Notes: generated by a model not told the origin, from the letters alone. Numbered from the stretch's first letter, positions 46,242 through 55,516 are shown. The stretch: DNA of 64,000 nt from Phenylobacterium sp. (GCF_022402485.1 NZ_JAKRSA010000028.1:23298-87297); one strand, 5' to 3'. A program made the numbers and translations.

Positions 46242-46523
46242 GCGACTCTCTTGGTGAAGGCGCCGCCCAGAGCGGCGTTAGGGTGCAAGGTTAGGGGGGT
46301 TATCGGCTCACGCCAAATCACCTTGCCCGACTGATCCCCGCATTGGTCCTTAGCAAGGAATAGCCCATGCAGATCACTTGGCGCGGTCCGTGTCCAGGGA
46401 CCGGTGCCCGTCGGTTAGGCACAGCAAGGCCAGAGGTGCCCAAGTCGCAGGCTGGGCCTGGACCAGCGGGGCTTTCGGTATTACGAAAATTGACGAACGT
46501 AATAACGAGGCCAGGATCGCCCC
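46242..46523. promoter_or_regulatory. Divergent gap between DAACS symporter and the NikR-like operon
   Basis: 282 bases with no convincing gene. GGTCC..GGACC and GTGCC..GGCAC small inverted repeats occur around 46387-46425. Given the operator at 46479-46504 close to the start codon, they probably lie upstream of the transcript. I looked for a guanidine-I, -II or -III riboswitch here and could not find the conserved cores. Confidence 0.4.
46479..46504. promoter_or_regulatory. Operator copy 1: TATTAC-N14-GTAATA, before the NikR-like gene
   Basis: TATTAC (46479-46484), fourteen bases, GTAATA (46499-46504): a perfect six-base inverted repeat with 26-base span. It ends 19 bases before the ATG of the NikR-like regulator. 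NikR of E. coli binds a two-part palindrome of similar span (six-base arms, N16). Two further copies occur at 56722 and 56880. Confidence 0.75.
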
Positions 46524-47006
46524 ATGACCGTGGAACCGATATCCCAGCTTGCCCGCCTCAGTGTCAGCCTGCCGGCTGAGCTCCTGGCTCAGCTTGACGC
46601 CATGGTGGCCGAGCGTGATCTACCCAGCCGCTCGCAGATGATCGCAGAGCTCATCCGGCACGAACTGGCCGAACACAGCGAAGGCCGGGACGGGGCTATT
46701 CTCGCCGGGACGATTACCCTGATCTATCGCGCCGAAAGCGGTCGGGTCCGCCAGGCCCTGGCCCAGGCCCAGGGGGCGTATCTGAAGGAGGTGATTTCCT
46801 CCCAGCACGTCTTCCTTGAGGATGATCAGTCCCTGGAGGTTCTTCTGGTCCAAGGCCCTTCGGAGCGATTGCACAGTCTGTGCGATGAACTACGCCGGAT
46901 CCGCGGCGTGCATCAGATCCGGCTGGTAACCACCCGCGCCCTGCTGCCGCCCCTGCATGCCCATGGCCGGGGGGGCAAGGCCGCCCTGGCGGGGGGCGCG
47001 GCATGA
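46524..47006 (+). CDS. NikR-type ribbon-helix-helix regulator lacking the nickel site
   Basis: A 160-residue protein with an N-terminal ribbon-helix-helix domain (about 8-52; RLSVSLPAELLAQLDAMVAE, then SRSQMIAELIRHEL) and a C-terminal ACT-like domain (about 58-135), the NikR architecture. Aligned to E. coli NikR, the nickel ligands are mostly replaced: His76 is Gly84, His89 is Phe97 and Cys95 is Ser103; only His87 (His95 here) remains. Nickel control is therefore unlikely, and the ACT-like domain may bind a small molecule. It heads the carboxylase operon, overlapping the next gene by ATGA, and the inverted repeat just upstream suggests autoregulation. The C-terminal tail after residue 138 is Gly/Ala/His-rich. 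Confidence 0.85.
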   Translation: MTVEPISQLARLSVSLPAELLAQLDAMVAERDLPSRSQMIAELIRHELAEHSEGRDGAILAGTITLIYRAESGRVRQALAQAQGAYLKEVISSQHVFLEDDQSLEVLLVQGPSERLHSLCDELRRIRGVHQIRLVTTRALLPPLHAHGRGGKAALAGGAA

Positions 47007-47833
47007 GCGCCACCTCCACCGCCGATCCCAGGAGCGCCCAGGCCCATGCCCGGGCCCAGGGTGCCACGCGCATCGCGGCCATGCCGACCCTGCCGCCCAG
47101 CCAGGCCGTAAGCCTTCCCGAAGGCGTTCTGGCGCAGGACATGCTGTGGGAAGAAACCATCGGCCCTGGCGGATATGGCACCAAGCGTCTGAACCGCGGC
47201 GCCCGCCTGCGCCTGATCGATCTGGACGGGGACGCCTGCGCCTCGATGCTGGTGTTCAATGCCGAGAGCCCGGTGGAGCGGCTGAATGTGGCCGACACTG
47301 TCAAGGTGCAGTGGAACGCCTATCTGGGCCAAGGCCGTCTGCTGCTGTCGGATATGGGGCGGGTGATGATGAGCCTGCTGGAGGACGGGGCCGGGACCCA
47401 TGACGCCTTCTGCGGGGCCTCCAATGCGGCCTCCAACGCCCGCCACTATGGGACAGGTGATAACTGGGGCCCACATCCGAACGCCCGCGACCGCTTTTCC
47501 CTGGCGGTGGCCAAGTCTGGTCTTGGCCGGAAGGACATCCACCCCTGCATCAACTGGTTCAAGGGGGTGAAGATCGGCGCAGAGGGTGAGGTGGAGGCAG
47601 AGGTTGGACCTTTCCATCCCGGTCGCAGCCTCACCCTGCGGGCGGAGATGGACCTGATCGTGGTGCTGGCCAACTGCCCCCATGTCCGCGACCCCAGGGA
47701 GACCTATAGCGTCACGCCCCTGCAGGTCAGCGCCTGGCGCGGGGCCGTGACGCCCGAAGACGATCCCATTCGCAATGCGACGCCGGAGGGGCTGCGGGCC
47801 TTCCTGAACGTCGAAGACTATTTCCGACGCTGA
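47003..47833 (+). CDS. Urea carboxylase-associated DUF1989 protein, larger subunit (possible carboxyguanidine deiminase subunit)
   Basis: A 276-residue DUF1989 protein of the type called urea amidolyase-associated protein 1 or urea carboxylase-associated protein 2. Key parts are GPGGYGTKRLNRGARLRLID near residue 55, CASMLVFNA near 76, GTHDAFCGASNA near 132 with Cys and His that could hold a metal, and HPCINWFKGVKI near 177. In organisms where this gene and its smaller partner precede the carboxylase, the pair has been shown to deiminate carboxyguanidine to allophanate (CgdAB), making the pathway one for guanidine. Sequence alone does not prove the substrate here. Overlaps the regulator gene by ATGA. 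Confidence 0.88.
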   Translation: MSATSTADPRSAQAHARAQGATRIAAMPTLPPSQAVSLPEGVLAQDMLWEETIGPGGYGTKRLNRGARLRLIDLDGDACASMLVFNAESPVERLNVADTVKVQWNAYLGQGRLLLSDMGRVMMSLLEDGAGTHDAFCGASNAASNARHYGTGDNWGPHPNARDRFSLAVAKSGLGRKDIHPCINWFKGVKIGAEGEVEAEVGPFHPGRSLTLRAEMDLIVVLANCPHVRDPRETYSVTPLQVSAWRGAVTPEDDPIRNATPEGLRAFLNVEDYFRR

Positions 47834-47845
47834 AAGGGGCCTGAC

Positions 47846-48478
47846 ATGACCGATGCCGCCCTAGCCGGATTGCCTGGCCCTGTCCTGCATGACGAGATCG
47901 TGCCGGCCCTCGCCCCCTGGGATCATGTGGTACGCCAGGGCCAGGTTCTGCGGATCGTCGACCTGGAGGGCAATCAGGCTGTCGACTTCCTGATGTACGC
48001 CCTCGCCGACGACGCTGAACGCTACAGCGCCCAGGACACCATCGCCGCTCAGGGCAATATCTTTCTGCGTACAGGATCTGTGCTGTTGTCCAATGAAGGC
48101 ACCCCCATGGCCACGGTGCTTGGGACCTCGGTGGCCTATCACGACACCATCGGCGGGGCCTGTTCCTGCGAGAGCAACACCCTGCGCTATGGCCATCACA
48201 CCAAGGGCCAGCACGCCTGTGTGGAGAATTTCCTGCAGGCCAATGCCCGTCACGGGCGGGGCAAGCGCGACATGGTCTCCAACATCAACTGGTTCATGAA
48301 CGTCCCCGTCGAGGCCGACGGTGCCCTAGGCATTGTGGACGGCATTTCGGCGCCGGGCCTCTATGTGGACATCCGCGCCGAGATGGATCTGGTGGCCGTG
48401 GTGTCCAACTGCCCGCAGATCAACAATCCCTGCAACGGCTTCAATCCGACGCCGGTGCGTATGATCATTGCCGCCTGA
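47846..48478 (+). CDS. Urea carboxylase-associated DUF1989 protein, smaller subunit (possible carboxyguanidine deiminase subunit)
   Basis: A 210-residue DUF1989 protein, paralogous to the preceding gene. Corresponding segments are VLRIVDLEGNQAVDFLMYAL near residue 32, GGACSCESNTLRYGH near 102 (Cys pair and His) and SNINWFMNVPVEADG near 145. The two proteins probably form a heteromer acting between the carboxylase and allophanate hydrolase. The start has aaaggggcctgac upstream, 12 bases after the first subunit's stop. Confidence 0.88.
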   Translation: MTDAALAGLPGPVLHDEIVPALAPWDHVVRQGQVLRIVDLEGNQAVDFLMYALADDAERYSAQDTIAAQGNIFLRTGSVLLSNEGTPMATVLGTSVAYHDTIGGACSCESNTLRYGHHTKGQHACVENFLQANARHGRGKRDMVSNINWFMNVPVEADGALGIVDGISAPGLYVDIRAEMDLVAVVSNCPQINNPCNGFNPTPVRMIIAA

Positions 48479-48492
48479 GCGGGGTTCCTTCT

Positions 48493-51400
48493 GTGTTCAC
48501 CAAGGTCCTCGTCGCCAATCGGGGCGCCATCGCCTGTCGCATCCTGCGTACGCTCCGGAAAATGGGGGTGGCGTCCGTGGCGGTATTCTCCGATGCCGAC
48601 GCGGGCTCCCTGCATGTCAGCCAGGCTGACGAAGCCGTGCGCATCGGGCCTGCGCCCGCCGCCCAGTCCTATCTGGACGTCGACGCCATTCTGGCGGCGG
48701 TCCGCGCCACAGGTGCCCAGGCCATCCACCCAGGTTACGGCTTCCTGAGCGAGAATGTGGCCTTCGCCGAGGCCTGTGAGGCGGCTGGGATCGCCTTCAT
48801 TGGTCCGACGCCAGATAATATTCGCGCCTTCGGTCTCAAGCATACGGCCCGGGATCTGGCCCAGTCCCAGGGCGTGCCCCTGGCGCCGGGCACCGACCTG
48901 CTGACGGACGCCTCGGCGGCCCTGTCATCGGCCTGTGAGATTGGTTTCCCGGTGATCCTGAAGGCCACCGCCGGTGGGGGCGGCATCGGCATGCGGGTCT
49001 GCGAGGATGAGGCGGGGGTCACCGAGGCCTTCGCCGCCGTGACGCGCCTGGCCGGCAGCAACTTTGCCGATGGCGGGGTCTTTCTCGAACGGTACGTGCG
49101 ACAGGCCCGGCATATTGAGGTGCAGGTCTTCGGGGACGGGAAGGGCCACGTCGTCGCCCTTGGGGAACGGGACTGCTCCCTGCAGCGACGCAATCAGAAG
49201 GTCATCGAGGAGACCCCGGCCCCATACCTGCCGTCGGCCACCCGAGACGCCCTGATCGCTGCGGCCGTTCGCCTGACGTCTGCGGCCCGGTACCGATCGG
49301 CCGGCACGGTGGAGTTCCTCTATGACGCCGAGCGCGACGACTTCTTCTTCCTGGAGGTGAACACCCGCCTGCAGGTGGAGCATGGGGTGACCGAGCAGGT
49401 CACCGGGGTCGACCTGGTGGCCTGGATGATCCGGGCTGCGGCTGGCGATTACAGTTTCCTGCAGGGCTTTGAGGCCAAACCGAAGGGGGCCTCGATCCAG
49501 GCTAGGCTTTATGCCGAGGACCCGGGCCAGGACTATCGGCCCAGTTCCGGCGTGCTGACGGAGGTCCGCTTCCCCGACGGGATTCGCGCCGACTCCTGGG
49601 TGGTGGACGGGACCGAGGTCAGCGCCTTCTATGATCCACTCCTGGCCAAGCTGATCGTCACCGCGCCTGATCGGGAGCACGCTGTGGCGGCGCTGCAGAC
49701 GGCGTTGGACGAGACGCGGCTGGCCGGGCTGGAAACCAATCTGGAGTGGCTGCGCCAGGTCGCCCGCAGCGACGCCTTCGTGTCGGGCCAGGTTTCGACG
49801 CGCGCCCTGGCCGACATCGCCTTCCAGCCCCAGACCATCCGGGTGCTGAGCGGCGGTCCCGCCACCACCGTCCAGGACTATCCCGGCCGGCAGGGCTTTT
49901 GGGATGTGGGCGTCCCGCCGTCGGGGCCGATGGACGCGGTGGCCTTTCGCTTAGGCAACCGGCTGCTGGGCAATATGGAGACCGCCGCGGGGCTGGAAAT
50001 CACCGCGCTTGGTCCGACCCTTTTGTTCAATCGCACAGCCTCGGTCTGCCTAGCCGGCGCGGCGCTGGAGGCGAACCTGGATGGCGCGCCGGTCTCCCCT
50101 TACGTCCCATTCCAGATCGCTGCCGGCCAGACTCTGAAACTCGGACGGGTGAAGGGGCCAGGGCTTCGGGCCTATCTCCTGGTCCGCGGCGGGATCGACG
50201 TGCCGGCCTATCTGGGCAGCCGGGCAAGCTTCACCCTGGGCGGCTTCGGGGGCCATGCTGGCAGAACCCTGGCTGCCGGTGACGTCCTGCGGGTCGGCGA
50301 CGGCCTGGTGGGGCCGCCGCGGGCGGCGCTGCCCCAGGACCAGCAGCCATCCCTTACCAAGGCCTGGATGGTCCGAGTGCTGGCCGGTCCGCACGGGGCT
50401 CCGGACTTCTTCACCGAGGACGACGTGGCGATGATCGCCAGCGCCCCGTGGAAGGTCCACTACAACTCCAACCGCACCGGCGTGCGGCTGATCGGTCCAA
50501 AGCCGGAATGGGCCAGACGCGACGGCGGCGAAGCGGGGCTGCATCCCTCCAATATCCACGACAACGCTTACGCCATCGGCGCGGTGGACTTCACCGGTGA
50601 CATGCCGATCATCCTGGGGCCGGACGGCCCGTCCCTGGGGGGATTTGTCTGCCCCTTCGTGATCATCCAGGCCGATCTGTGGAAGGCCGGTCAGCTGGCA
50701 CCGGGCGATACGGTGACCTTCCATGTCGTCAGTGACAACGAGGCGGTGGCCGCCGAGAAGGCCCAGGACGCCTTCGTCGCCGGTGCTGCGCCGCCGGCCG
50801 TGACGCCGATGCCTGCGCCGGCAGTGCTCTCCAGCGACAGCCCGATCCTCGGGGTCATCGAAGCCGTCGGCCATCGGCCCCGGGCCGTCTATCGCCGTCA
50901 GGGGGACCGCCACCTGCTGGTGGAGTACGGGCCCATTGTGCTCGACCTGGAACTGCGCCTACGCATCCACGCTCTGATGCTTGAGCTGAAAACCATGACG
51001 CTGCCGGGGGTCATCGACATCACCCCGGGGATCCGCTCGCTGCAGGTTCACTATGACAGCCGGGTGCTCTCGCAGACCGAGCTGCTGCGGGCGCTGACCG
51101 ACGCCGAAGACCGGCTTGGGGGGCTGGACGACTTCGAGATCCCCTCCCGGGTGGTCCATCTGCCGCTCTCCTGGAAGGACCCTTCGATCTACGAGACCAT
51201 CGACAAGTACATGGCCTCTGTCCGGGATGACGCTCCCTGGTGTCCCGACAACATCGAGTTCATCCGGCGGATCAATGGGCTGGCCAGCGAGGACGACGTC
51301 CATCGCATCGTGTTCGATGCCCGCTACCTGGTCATGGGCCTGGGGGATGTCTATCTCGGCGCGCCGGTGGCCACCCCCATCGACCCCCGTCACCGGCTGG

Positions 51401-52107
51401 TGACCACCAAGTACAATCCCGCCCGCACCTGGACGCCGCCCAATGTGGTGGGTATCGGCGGGGCCTATATGTGCGTCTATGGGATGGAGGGACCGGGCGG
51501 CTATCAGCTGTTTGGCCGCACGATCCAGATCTGGAACACCTATCGCCAGACTGCGGCATTCACTGAAGGCAAACCCTGGCTGCTGCGGTTCTTTGACCAG
51601 ATCCGGTTCTTTCCCGTCAGCCATGAGGAGCTGACCGCGTGGCGGCGCGACTTCCCCCTGGGACGGCGTGAGATCCGCATCGACCATGAGACGTTTCGCC
51701 TGTCGGACTATCGCCGCTTCCTGTCCGACAACGCCCCCAGCATTGAGGCCTTTCAGAGCACCCGCGAGGCCGCCTTCAAGGCCGAGCGAGCGGACTGGGA
51801 GCGTCGCGGCGAGTTCGCCCGTGTTGAGGCCCTGGCCAGCGCCGCAGATGATGTGGCTGAAGCCGAGGCGATTGTGGCACCTGACGGTGCCGAACTGGTC
51901 GAAGCGCCCCTGGGGGGCAGCGTCTGGAAGATGCTGGTCCAGCCCGGCGACCGGGTCGAGAAGGGCGCGGTCATTGCCATCATCGAGGCCATGAAGACCG
52001 AGTGTGATGTGACGAGCCCCAGCACCGGGGTGGTCCGTGAAGTCTATGCCCAGGAGCGCCAGGCCATCGCCCCAGGCGCGCCGATGATCGCCCTCGAACC
52101 CGCCTGA
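48493..52107 (+). CDS. Biotin-dependent urea/guanidine carboxylase
   Basis: A 1204-residue multidomain enzyme using ATP, bicarbonate and biotin to carboxylate urea or guanidine. Residues 1-445 are biotin carboxylase (VANRGAIACRILRTLRKMG, HPGYGFLSEN, ATP loop KATAGGGGIGMR, EVNTRLQVEHGVTE). About 455-770 is an AHS2/KipA-like domain and 795-1010 an AHS1/KipI-like domain, together the carboxyltransferase part (VGIGGAYMCVYGMEGPGGYQ). About 1135-1203 is the biotin carrier with the biotinyl Lys in EAMKTE. It is not fused to allophanate hydrolase as in yeast. The start is GTG at 48493 without a strong site. The DUF1989 neighbours favour guanidine as substrate; urea is the alternative. Confidence 0.92.
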   Translation: MFTKVLVANRGAIACRILRTLRKMGVASVAVFSDADAGSLHVSQADEAVRIGPAPAAQSYLDVDAILAAVRATGAQAIHPGYGFLSENVAFAEACEAAGIAFIGPTPDNIRAFGLKHTARDLAQSQGVPLAPGTDLLTDASAALSSACEIGFPVILKATAGGGGIGMRVCEDEAGVTEAFAAVTRLAGSNFADGGVFLERYVRQARHIEVQVFGDGKGHVVALGERDCSLQRRNQKVIEETPAPYLPSATRDALIAAAVRLTSAARYRSAGTVEFLYDAERDDFFFLEVNTRLQVEHGVTEQVTGVDLVAWMIRAAAGDYSFLQGFEAKPKGASIQARLYAEDPGQDYRPSSGVLTEVRFPDGIRADSWVVDGTEVSAFYDPLLAKLIVTAPDREHAVAALQTALDETRLAGLETNLEWLRQVARSDAFVSGQVSTRALADIAFQPQTIRVLSGGPATTVQDYPGRQGFWDVGVPPSGPMDAVAFRLGNRLLGNMETAAGLEITALGPTLLFNRTASVCLAGAALEANLDGAPVSPYVPFQIAAGQTLKLGRVKGPGLRAYLLVRGGIDVPAYLGSRASFTLGGFGGHAGRTLAAGDVLRVGDGLVGPPRAALPQDQQPSLTKAWMVRVLAGPHGAPDFFTEDDVAMIASAPWKVHYNSNRTGVRLIGPKPEWARRDGGEAGLHPSNIHDNAYAIGAVDFTGDMPIILGPDGPSLGGFVCPFVIIQADLWKAGQLAPGDTVTFHVVSDNEAVAAEKAQDAFVAGAAPPAVTPMPAPAVLSSDSPILGVIEAVGHRPRAVYRRQGDRHLLVEYGPIVLDLELRLRIHALMLELKTMTLPGVIDITPGIRSLQVHYDSRVLSQTELLRALTDAEDRLGGLDDFEIPSRVVHLPLSWKDPSIYETIDKYMASVRDDAPWCPDNIEFIRRINGLASEDDVHRIVFDARYLVMGLGDVYLGAPVATPIDPRHRLVTTKYNPARTWTPPNVVGIGGAYMCVYGMEGPGGYQLFGRTIQIWNTYRQTAAFTEGKPWLLRFFDQIRFFPVSHEELTAWRRDFPLGRREIRIDHETFRLSDYRRFLSDNAPSIEAFQSTREAAFKAERADWERRGEFARVEALASAADDVAEAEAIVAPDGAELVEAPLGGSVWKMLVQPGDRVEKGAVIAIIEAMKTECDVTSPSTGVVREVYAQERQAIAPGAPMIALEPA

Positions 52108-52134
52108 TCCGAACGCTCCTGCGCTGAGGTTTTC

Positions 52135-53913
52135 ATGTCACGCCTGTCCGCCGCCGCCATCGCCGCCGAGGTCCGGTCGGGTCGCACCACCGCTGAAGCT
52201 GTCGCCCAGGACAGTCTTGTGCGGATCGCCGCCTATGATGGGGTTCAGCCTCAGACCTGGATCGAACGTCCCAGGGCTGAGGCCGTTCTGGCCGCTGCCC
52301 GTGCGGTGGACGCCCGGGTCGCCGCCGGCGAGGACCTGCCGCTGGCCGGGGTCCCGTTCGCGGTAAAGGACAATATCGATGTGGCGGGGCTGCCGACCAC
52401 AGCAGCCTGTCCAGCCTTTGCCTATGTCCCTGAGGCGACGGCGACGGTGGTGGCCCGCCTCCTGGCCGCCGGCGCGGTGATGATGGGCAAGACCAATCTG
52501 GACCAGTTCGCTACCGGGCTGGTGGGCAGCCGCACGCCCTATGGCATCCCGGGATGCGTCTTCAACCGTGACTATGTGAGCGGGGGCTCCAGCTCGGGCA
52601 GCGCCGTCGCCGTGGGGGCGGGGCTGGTGGCCTTCGCGCTCGGCACCGATACCGCAGGGTCCGGGCGGGTGCCGGCCGCCTTCAATGGACTTGTGGGCTT
52701 CAAGCCCACCAAGGGGAGCTGGAGCACGACGGGCCTGGTCCCAGCTTGCCGTTCCCTGGACTGCATCACCGTCTTCACCGCCACCGCCGCTGATGCGGCC
52801 CTGGTGGACTCGGTCGCCGCGGGCTTTGATCCAACAGACCCCTATTCCCGTCAGCTGACCTCGGAGACGCCGGCCCTGGGTGCCGCCTACCGGATGGGCG
52901 TGCCGCGCCGCGATCAGCTCAACTATCTGGGTGATGGGGCCTCCGAGCGGCTCTACGATGAGGCGATCGCCCGGCTGGCGGCGACAGGGGCGACCCTGGT
53001 GGAGGTGGACATCGCCCCCCTTCTGGCCGCCGCCCAGCTGCTCTATGCCGGCCCCTGGGTCGCCGAGCGCACAGCCGCCATCGAAGACCTGCTGCGGACC
53101 CGGCCAGCGGCGGTTCACCCCGTGGTGCGAGCCATTGTTCAGACCGGATTTGGGGTTACGGGCCTGGAGGCCTTCAAGGGCCTCTATGCCCTTCAGGACC
53201 ATGCCCGGGCGGCCCAGGCGCTCTGGGCGCAGATTGACGTTCTGCTGCTGCCCACGGCGCCGACCATCTACCGGATCGCCGAGGTGCTGGTCGAGCCTTT
53301 CGCCCTGAACGCCAATCTCGGCCTCTACACCAATTTCGTGAACCTGCTCGACATGAGCGCCATCGCCGTGCCGGCCGGCTACCGGGACAATGGCACGGGC
53401 TTTGGGGTCACCTTGATTGGTCCAGCCTTCGCCGACCCCGCCCTGCTCGACCTTGCCCGCCGTTATGAGGAGATCCGTCCCATGCCCGCAGCCCCTGACC
53501 TCGACACCACCGGCATTGCCCAGACTGTGCGCCTGAGCGTGGTGGGCGCGCATCTGGCGGGCATGCCGCTGCACTGGCAGCTGACCTCCCGCAATGCCCG
53601 TCTAGTGGCCCGCACCCGCACAGCGGCGGCGTACAAGCTCTTCGCCATGGCTGACACGACGCCGCCAAAGCCGGCCTTGATCCATGTGGGCGAGGAGGAC
53701 GGTGCAGCCATCGAGGTTGAGGTCTATGAACTGGACCTGGCAGGGTTTGGTAGCTTCACCGCCGAGGTGCCGGCACCCCTGGCCATCGGGACGGTGAGCC
53801 TGGAGGACGGAACCGCTGTGAAGGGGTTTGTCGCTGAGCCCCGGGCGCTCACCGGGGCCAAGGACATCACGCACCTGGGGGGCTGGCGCGCCTACATCGC
53901 CAGCCTCGCCTAG
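52135..53913 (+). CDS. Allophanate hydrolase
   Basis: A 592-residue amidase-signature enzyme that splits allophanate into ammonia and carbon dioxide. The Ser-cisSer-Lys triad is visible: Lys in VPFAVKDNIDVAGLPTTAA near residue 82, and Ser residues in SGGSSSGSAVAVGAGLVAFA and GTDTAGSGRVPAAFNG near 155-185. A C-terminal domain of about 125 residues (from VVGAHLAGMPLHWQL) is present, as in AtzF-like full-length enzymes that complete the hydrolysis. Last gene of the operon; 28 bases after the carboxylase. Confidence 0.93.
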   Translation: MSRLSAAAIAAEVRSGRTTAEAVAQDSLVRIAAYDGVQPQTWIERPRAEAVLAAARAVDARVAAGEDLPLAGVPFAVKDNIDVAGLPTTAACPAFAYVPEATATVVARLLAAGAVMMGKTNLDQFATGLVGSRTPYGIPGCVFNRDYVSGGSSSGSAVAVGAGLVAFALGTDTAGSGRVPAAFNGLVGFKPTKGSWSTTGLVPACRSLDCITVFTATAADAALVDSVAAGFDPTDPYSRQLTSETPALGAAYRMGVPRRDQLNYLGDGASERLYDEAIARLAATGATLVEVDIAPLLAAAQLLYAGPWVAERTAAIEDLLRTRPAAVHPVVRAIVQTGFGVTGLEAFKGLYALQDHARAAQALWAQIDVLLLPTAPTIYRIAEVLVEPFALNANLGLYTNFVNLLDMSAIAVPAGYRDNGTGFGVTLIGPAFADPALLDLARRYEEIRPMPAAPDLDTTGIAQTVRLSVVGAHLAGMPLHWQLTSRNARLVARTRTAAAYKLFAMADTTPPKPALIHVGEEDGAAIEVEVYELDLAGFGSFTAEVPAPLAIGTVSLEDGTAVKGFVAEPRALTGAKDITHLGGWRAYIASLA

Positions 53914-53921
53914 ACAGGTCC

Positions 53922-54695
53922 CTAGGCACCGCTGGTCATGGCCGCGATCTCCTTGGGGATCGCGGTCTTGCGCTTGTCGTCCAAGGGGAAGTCATAGACG
54001 GCGGTAGAGCCATAGCGATGCGGCGCATGGGGGTCATGGCGGCGCTTGTCCACGGCGATCACCCGGGTGCCCAGTTTGAAGGCTTCCTTGATGTCGTGGG
54101 TGACCATCAGAATGGTCAGCCCATGCTCGCGCCAAAGGCCGGTGATCAGCTCGTGCATATCGAGGCGGACGCCAGGATCGAGGGCGCCAAAGGGCTCGTC
54201 CAGCAGGAGGATGCGTGGCCGGGTGATCAGGGCCTGAGCAATGGCCAGACGCTGCTGCATGCCGCCTGACAGGGCCCGGGGAAAGGCTTTCAATGCCGCG
54301 CCGAGGCCGACTTGCTGCAGGATGGCCACGGCATCAGCTCGCGCCTGTCGTCGCGTCGCCCCGACCAGGAGGCCCGTAAGCGGCGCCTGCTCGCAGCGGG
54401 CGCCGAACATGACGTTCTCCAGCACGCTCATATGGGGAAACACGGAATAGCGCTGGAAGACCACCCCGCGATCGGGGCCAGGCTCAGGGGGCAGCGTTGC
54501 CCCGTCCAGCAGGATGGACCCGCGGCTCGGTGCCTCCTGGCCAAGCGCCAGGCGCAGAAAGGTGCTCTTTCCGGCCCCTGAGGGACCGACGATGGAGACG
54601 AAGGCACCCTTAGCTACCTCCAGATTGACCTTCTCCAGCACCACGTGATCGCCGTACTCGACCCAGACATCGCGGAAGGACAGGACCGGGGTCAT
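53922..54695 (-). CDS. ABC importer ATPase, urea carboxylase region type
   Basis: A 257-residue ATPase of the nitrate/sulfonate/taurine importer type. Motifs are Walker A GPSGAGKST near residue 37, signature ALSGGMQQRLAIAQAL near 141 and Walker B RILLLDEPFGALDPG near 161, with the switch His in VTHDIKEA. It pairs with the permease and binding protein genes upstream on the same strand. It overlaps the permease stop by ATGA and converges on the allophanate hydrolase gene with an eight-base gap. The C-terminal 45 residues are not part of the core fold. Confidence 0.92.
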   Translation of the reverse strand: MTPVLSFRDVWVEYGDHVVLEKVNLEVAKGAFVSIVGPSGAGKSTFLRLALGQEAPSRGSILLDGATLPPEPGPDRGVVFQRYSVFPHMSVLENVMFGARCEQAPLTGLLVGATRRQARADAVAILQQVGLGAALKAFPRALSGGMQQRLAIAQALITRPRILLLDEPFGALDPGVRLDMHELITGLWREHGLTILMVTHDIKEAFKLGTRVIAVDKRRHDPHAPHRYGSTAVYDFPLDDKRKTAIPKEIAAMTSGA

Positions 54696-55516
54696 CGACG
54701 GCCTCCGGGGGTGTGGGCCCAGCGGAAGGCGGTTCGGCTCCAGGCGAGCAACAGCAGGTCGATGACGACCGCCAGCAGGGAGATCCAGACGACGTAGGGC
54801 AGGATGATGTCCATGGCCAGGTAACGGCGAACGAGGAAGATGCGGTAGCCGAGGCCCACATCGGAGGCGATGGCCTCGGCGGAAATCAGGAACACCCAGG
54901 CCGGCCCCAGGGAGAATCGCACGCTGTCGATCAGCCGTGGCATGGCCTGAGGCAGGGCGACCTTCAAGGCCACCAGCCAGGTGGAGGCCCCCAGGGTCTG
55001 GGCCTTGACGATCTGTTCCTCAGGAATGGCCCCCACATGTGAGGCGAGGTCACGGACCATGAAGGGGGTGATGCCGATGAAGATCAGCACGATCTTGGAG
55101 GTCTCCCCCAGGCCAAACACGATGAACAGGATCGGCAGGATGGCGATGGGGGGGATCACCGAAATGGTGGCCACAAGGGGGCCGAGGCCTGCCCGGGCAT
55201 AGGGCAGGAGCCCGATGGACAGGCCCAGCACCAGGGTGGTGAGGGCGGCTGCGCCCATGGCGATCCCCAGTCGGGTGAGGCTCGCCTGTGTGTCGGCCAC
55301 CAGGGGGATTTCCCCAGTCCGGGGGTCTTCCTGCAGGGCCATGATCTCCATGGACTGGGCCATGGCGGCGGGCGTCGGCAGGATCTTGTCGCGGGGATTT
55401 TCAGCGTGCCGGGCCTGGGAGGCCACCAGATAGAGCAGGACCAGGATGGCGATGGGCAGCAGGCCCAGAAGGAGGCGACCGCCGCCACGCGGCCTGGCGT
55501 TCAGCAGTCGGCGCAT
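54692..55516 (-). CDS. ABC importer permease
   Basis: A 274-residue inner membrane permease with five to six helices, beginning LLLGLLPIAILVLLYLVAS. The EAA-type loop that contacts the ATPase is LGASTWLVALKVALPQAMPRL near residue 177. It is of the SsuC/TauC family. It lies between the binding-protein and ATPase genes; the importer would use the lipoprotein at 55575-56669. A likely substrate is guanidine or urea, from context only. Confidence 0.92.
   Translation of the reverse strand: MRRLLNARPRGGGRLLLGLLPIAILVLLYLVASQARHAENPRDKILPTPAAMAQSMEIMALQEDPRTGEIPLVADTQASLTRLGIAMGAAALTTLVLGLSIGLLPYARAGLGPLVATISVIPPIAILPILFIVFGLGETSKIVLIFIGITPFMVRDLASHVGAIPEEQIVKAQTLGASTWLVALKVALPQAMPRLIDSVRFSLGPAWVFLISAEAIASDVGLGYRIFLVRRYLAMDIILPYVVWISLLAVVIDLLLLAWSRTAFRWAHTPGGRR

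Noticed and set aside
46300..46520. Possible guanidine riboswitch before the NikR-like operon
   Set aside because: Two small hairpins are present, but I could not find the conserved cores of the guanidine-I class, the ACGR loops of guanidine-II or the guanidine-III pseudoknot. The operator is too close to the start codon to leave room for a long leader.
52138..53574. Minus-strand ORF of 478 codons opposite allophanate hydrolase
   Set aside because: Antisense shadow of a well-supported enzyme gene; no conserved motif.
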